From Temperatibacter sp965603205 (GTDB lineage Bacteria; Pseudomonadota; Alphaproteobacteria; Sphingomonadales; Kordiimonadaceae): a stretch of 64,000 nt of DNA. The notes beneath the pieces were generated by a model. It was not told the origin of the DNA. It did no database searches and saw only the letters and a program-made list of their open reading frames with translations. Location: contig CBFDCC010000012.1 in NCBI GenBank assembly GCA_965603205.1, positions 16,273 through 80,272 on the forward strand, in the 5' to 3' direction. The stretch's first letter is position 1, and every line of letters begins with the position of its first letter. The position numbers were made by a program, and so were the translations under genes. Shown here one piece after another: positions 60,751-64,000 of this stretch.

Positions 60751-61701
60751 ATGACCACAGAAATATATATAAAGCGCGGCCCCGTCGAACCTGAGCAGTA
60801 TGATCTGCTGAGCAACGACCAGTTACTGCCACTGCAACAGCATTGGTTATATGGTAAAGCCTTATCCTCATTTGGCGTCGATATAGAACAAATCATTGCC
60901 TATAAAGGTGACAAGCCCATCGCGCTTACTATGATCACCAAACGCAAACTATTTGGTTTCATCCAGTTCAGCGTCATCTTTCGCGGCCCTTTATGGCTAA
61001 ACCCCGATATTTCAGAAAATGACAAAGTGGCTACTTTGCGCTGTATCATGGATGGTTATAAAAAATGGCGCTGGCAATTTTGCACCATTCTACCCGAACA
61101 AGCTGAGGGCGTTGAGGCTGATAACCTGATGAAGTGTGCAGGCCTAAGAAAAAGCATGACAGGGTTTTCAACGGCTTGGGTCGATCTGAGCGGCACTGAG
61201 GAGGAGTTGCGCGCACGCCTAAAAGGCAAATGGCGCAATCAGCTAAAAAAAGCTGAGGCTGCAGAATTTGATATTGTAGTTGGTGGCAGTAAGCCTGATC
61301 ATTATAATTGGCTCTTCACCCGTGAACAAGAACAGCGTAGCGATAGACGGTATCAAGCCACACCCATCGGGCTAGTGCCATCCTATGTGCTGATGGCGCG
61401 CGCAAACAAACTGCCGCCACTTGTGTCCGTCACGGCCCATCTTCGCCGCGAAAAAATTGCTGGGGCATTATTTTTAATCCACGGCAATAGCGCTACCTAT
61501 CATATTGGTTGGTCAGGCGAAACAGGCCGAGATATGAACGCCCAAAACCGCGTGCTCTGGGCAGGTATGCTAGCCCTGCGAGAGCATGGCGTGCTTTATC
61601 TTGACCTTGGCGGCATGAATACGGCAGAGCTTGCAAATGTTACGCGCTTTAAGCTTGGTATCGGCGCTGACCCCATCACACTTGCTGGCGCTTATATGTA
61701 G
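60751..61701 (+). CDS. FemAB/GNAT-like acyltransferase
   Basis: A 316-aa protein of the FemX/FemAB-type GNAT fold. Visible blocks are VDLSGTEEELRARLKGKWRN, the paired-GNAT core AGALFLIHGNSATYHIGWSG and LREHGVLYLDLGGMNTAE. Gram-negative members attach amino acids to peptides or lipids using aminoacyl-tRNA, or act on exopolysaccharide precursors; which applies here is unclear. Confidence 0.8.
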   Translation: MTTEIYIKRGPVEPEQYDLLSNDQLLPLQQHWLYGKALSSFGVDIEQIIAYKGDKPIALTMITKRKLFGFIQFSVIFRGPLWLNPDISENDKVATLRCIMDGYKKWRWQFCTILPEQAEGVEADNLMKCAGLRKSMTGFSTAWVDLSGTEEELRARLKGKWRNQLKKAEAAEFDIVVGGSKPDHYNWLFTREQEQRSDRRYQATPIGLVPSYVLMARANKLPPLVSVTAHLRREKIAGALFLIHGNSATYHIGWSGETGRDMNAQNRVLWAGMLALREHGVLYLDLGGMNTAELANVTRFKLGIGADPITLAGAYM

Positions 61702-61877
61702 GAAATTATCAAGCGCAAAGAGGGGTGTTAGTAAAAGAGCAAGTTTTGGTCTCAAACCTTCTCCACAACAAGGCTGCTACCGTAGATCAGTCCGACTAAA
61801 TTCACTTTCTCAGAAAACGCCCTTCCCTCACCATTAAATATCAAGAACTCATATGACCACTTGAGATCACCGTCATA

Positions 61878-61919
61878 AGCGGACGTTCAGCTATCGCCCA
61901 ATAGCGGACATGTAGCCAT
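61878..61919 (+). repeat. Two imperfect tandem AGCGGAC units
   Basis: AGCGGACGTTCAGCTAT (61878-61894) and AGCGGACATGTAGCCAT (61903-61919) repeat with a 25-base period. They lie in the 227-base gap between the FemAB-like gene and the YcaO gene. The rest of that gap shows nothing recognisable. Confidence 0.5.
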
Positions 61920-61928
61920 ATCACTGCT

Positions 61929-64000
61929 CTATTGCTGTAATGCCCGTGCCTTATGTAGTTTTTTATAGCTTTCAATCAAGTTCAGATGTTTATCTAATCC
62001 TTCAAGCTTCATGCTCGTCTTTGTTAAGCCGGAAAATTTAATATCCCCCGTTACAGACCCCACCACATTTTTCATGACTTCAGAGTCGTACATTCTGTTG
62101 AGGTTTGGTATATAGTCATCGATATCCAATGCATCATCAATTGTAATATCAAGCACCACGTCCAATGCCTGATAAAATAAAACACGTTCCACTGTATTAT
62201 CATTAAAGTTTAAGAAGTCGGTGACGATCTCTTTCGCTTCGCCGTACTGCTGCAAGGCTAAATAAATCAGTATTTTCAGTTCACCAATATCCAACTTACC
62301 CCAAACCGTATTTTCATCAAATACTATGCCGATTAAACTTGATATTACAGTATAATGATCCAGTTCAGACAGTTCAAAACGTTCAAGCAAATCTTCAAGC
62401 TCGCCGTCCGTTAATGAATGGATGTTTAAAATATCTTCCCTGAACATCAGTGCTTTATTGGTATTATCCCAAATCAAATCCTCTGTCGGATACACTTCTG
62501 AATAGCCTGGCACCAATATCCTGCAAGCCGTAGCACCAAAGTCTTCATAGGTCGCGACATAAACCTCTTTTCCAAGGTCTGCGAGGATAGTCATCAGACT
62601 TTCATTTTCTGCCGAAGTCGTGCCACTAAAATCCCATTCGCAAAACGCATAATCATGTTTTTCGCTAAAGAACTTCCATGATATGACGCCGGTTGAATCA
62701 ATAAAATGCTCAACAAAATTATTAGGCTCGGTCACCGCAAGACTATTGAAAGTCGGGGGTGGTACGTCATTTAAGCCTTCAAAACTGCGTCCCTGTAATA
62801 ATTCAGTCAGGGAACGTTCCATCGCCACTTCAAAACTTGGATGCGCACCAAAGGACGCAAAAACGCCGCCTGTTTTCGAGTTCATTAAGGTTACACACAT
62901 GACGGGGAACTTGCCCCCCAATGATGCATCCTTAACCAAAACGGGGAAGCCTTTATTTTCCAGCTCCTCTATGCCTGCTAAAATATGAGGGTATTTTGCT
63001 ATAATTTCTTTTGGCACATCGGGTAGAATGATCTCTTCTTCGATAATCTGTCGCTTAACGGCGCGTTCAAATATTTCAGACAGGCATTGGACCTTTGCTT
63101 CATATAAATTATTGCCAGCACTCATGCCATTGCTAACAAATAGATTTTCGATCAAGTTAGACGGAAAATAGACCGTTTTCTGATCTGAACTGCGCGTAAA
63201 GGGCAAGGCACAAATCCCACGCTCTGCAAGCCCCGAATTTGTATCAATTAAATGCGACGCCCTTAATTCATCATCTGGATTATAGAGTTGCAGGCATCGC
63301 TCGTCCATCAGTCCTTTGGGCAAAGCATCATCTGCACCTGCTTTAAACCATTTTTCATTGGGGTAATGTACAAATTTGCTATTCGCGATTTCTTCACCAA
63401 AATAATAATCATTATAAAAGAAATTACAGCTCATTCGCTCAATATATTCGCCCAAAGCCGAACAAAGTGCACTTTCCTTGGTCGCCCCTTTGCCGTTGGT
63501 ATAACACATAGGGGACGCAGCTTCGCGGATATGAAGCGACCATACATTCGGCACAAGATTACGCCAAGACGCAATTTCAATTTTAATACCAATATCGGAT
63601 AGGATAGACGTCATATTAACAATCGTTTGTTCCAAAGGAAGGTCTTTGCCCACAATCATCGTATTGCCATCTGCTTCATACGCTTGCAGCAAGGGCGCAT
63701 CATCCAAACTGTCCACAGGGTTAATTTTAAATTCAGGGGTGTGCTGGATAACCTTTTTCACAGTGCAGCGGTCAATCGACCGTAAAATACCCGCCCGATC
63801 ACGTTCTGAAATACTGGACGGCAACTCGACTTGAATTTGAAAGGTTTGATTATATCTGTTTTCAGGATCAATAATATTGTTTTGCGAAACCCGAATATCA
63901 TCTGTTGAGATATCACGCGACAGACAATAAACCTTTACAAAATATGCGGCGCAAAGGGCGGAAGAGGCTAAAAAATAATCAAAAGGACTTGGCGCGGTTC
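61929..64000 (-). CDS. OsmC-YcaO fusion protein (partial at right edge)
   Basis: The gene runs off the window. The frame stays open past the first visible start-like codon (63824) to base 64000, at least 689 residues. The N-terminal part visible near the edge reads APSPFDYFLASSALCAAYF, an OsmC-type segment with its reactive-Cys helix. The rest is a YcaO domain (about 620 residues: GKGATKESALCSALGEYIER, and the ATP/Mg region around NLYEAKVQCLSEIFERAVKR). YcaO enzymes use ATP to cyclodehydrate or thioamidate peptides or act in S12 methylthiolation. This OsmC fusion is a known architecture of stand-alone YcaO proteins whose function is unclear. Confidence 0.88.
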   Translation of the reverse strand, partial: TAPSPFDYFLASSALCAAYFVKVYCLSRDISTDDIRVSQNNIIDPENRYNQTFQIQVELPSSISERDRAGILRSIDRCTVKKVIQHTPEFKINPVDSLDDAPLLQAYEADGNTMIVGKDLPLEQTIVNMTSILSDIGIKIEIASWRNLVPNVWSLHIREAASPMCYTNGKGATKESALCSALGEYIERMSCNFFYNDYYFGEEIANSKFVHYPNEKWFKAGADDALPKGLMDERCLQLYNPDDELRASHLIDTNSGLAERGICALPFTRSSDQKTVYFPSNLIENLFVSNGMSAGNNLYEAKVQCLSEIFERAVKRQIIEEEIILPDVPKEIIAKYPHILAGIEELENKGFPVLVKDASLGGKFPVMCVTLMNSKTGGVFASFGAHPSFEVAMERSLTELLQGRSFEGLNDVPPPTFNSLAVTEPNNFVEHFIDSTGVISWKFFSEKHDYAFCEWDFSGTTSAENESLMTILADLGKEVYVATYEDFGATACRILVPGYSEVYPTEDLIWDNTNKALMFREDILNIHSLTDGELEDLLERFELSELDHYTVISSLIGIVFDENTVWGKLDIGELKILIYLALQQYGEAKEIVTDFLNFNDNTVERVLFYQALDVVLDITIDDALDIDDYIPNLNRMYDSEVMKNVVGSVTGDIKFSGLTKTSMKLEGLDKHLNLIESYKKLHKARALQQ

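Noticed and set aside
61631..61837. Small plus-strand frame overlapping the end of the FemAB-like gene
   Set aside because: Mostly inside a real gene in another frame; no SD and no family features.
1..64000. CRISPR arrays, tRNA or rRNA genes
   Set aside because: No regularly spaced repeats and no cloverleaf or rRNA-like sequence was found by eye in the intergenic regions.

Overview
The window reads as a chromosomal segment of an alphaproteobacterium of moderate GC, probably aerobic and marine. Three things support this: the block mutM - enoyl-CoA hydratase - rpsT - dnaA - dnaN - recF - gyrB, the block hslO - argF - argD near a GcrA-type cell-cycle regulator, and a divergent ScfR/RamB-type regulator next to the glyoxylate shunt. 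Gene content resembles Kordiimonadales or Sneathiella-like lineages, but genus cannot be read from the sequence. No tRNA, rRNA, CRISPR array or intact insertion sequence was seen.

Layout. (1) 1-14.9 kb is accessory. A broken tyrosine recombinase tail is followed by a nine-gene catabolic operon: acyl-CoA synthetase, AraC regulator, two acyl-CoA dehydrogenases, GST, biotin-dependent acyl-CoA carboxylase beta and alpha subunits, enoyl-CoA hydratase and an AtuA-family protein. It looks like acyclic terpenoid (citronellyl/geranyl-CoA) degradation. A Tat-exported SpdH-like flavoprotein and a secreted cupin follow. (2) 15-22.3 kb holds a TPR-sulfotransferase, a TonB-dependent receptor and a BCCT transporter, all on the minus strand, with a divergent MarR regulator. 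(3) 22.3-31 kb is housekeeping and redox: DUF1289, an alkyltransferase-like DNA repair protein, serine dehydratase, a cysteine-rich [2Fe-2S] ferredoxin, M17 aminopeptidase, NlpC/P60 hydrolase, anchored cytochrome c, prephenate dehydratase, a TlpA-like thioredoxin, DsrE and ThiF/MoeB. (4) 31.2-36.2 kb holds an ScfR-type regulator divergent from aceB-aceA. (5) 36.3-38.3 kb is an AT-rich two-gene insert, a DUF5131 three-Cys protein with its TcmP partner. This is the best candidate for a poorly described system. (6) 38.2-52.1 kb is the replication-initiation neighbourhood: coaBC with an N-terminal HTH, ubiB, ubiE, mutM, rpsT, dnaA, dnaN, recF, gyrB. (7) 52.1-64 kb holds a secreted orphan, ubiT-ubiU-ubiV (oxygen-independent ubiquinone hydroxylation), hslO, argF, argD, an ABC-2 permease, gcrA, a FemAB-like transferase and an OsmC-YcaO fusion running off the right edge.

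How they fit together. The first block would convert a branched or terpenoid acid to its CoA ester, dehydrogenate, carboxylate and hydrate it, and release units for beta-oxidation. The resulting acetyl-CoA would need the glyoxylate shunt (aceBA), itself next to an acyl-CoA-sensing-type regulator. UbiB and UbiE with UbiTUV imply ubiquinone made both with and without oxygen, so a lifestyle crossing oxic and low-oxygen conditions is plausible. Intergenic DNA at 31.1, 56.4-56.6 and 60.3 kb carries related copies of a modular repeat with terminal hairpins, twice followed by a CGTCAYTCC stem-loop. Start codons were moved from the longest reading frame wherever a Shine-Dalgarno (SD) sequence clearly favours an internal start; each case is stated.
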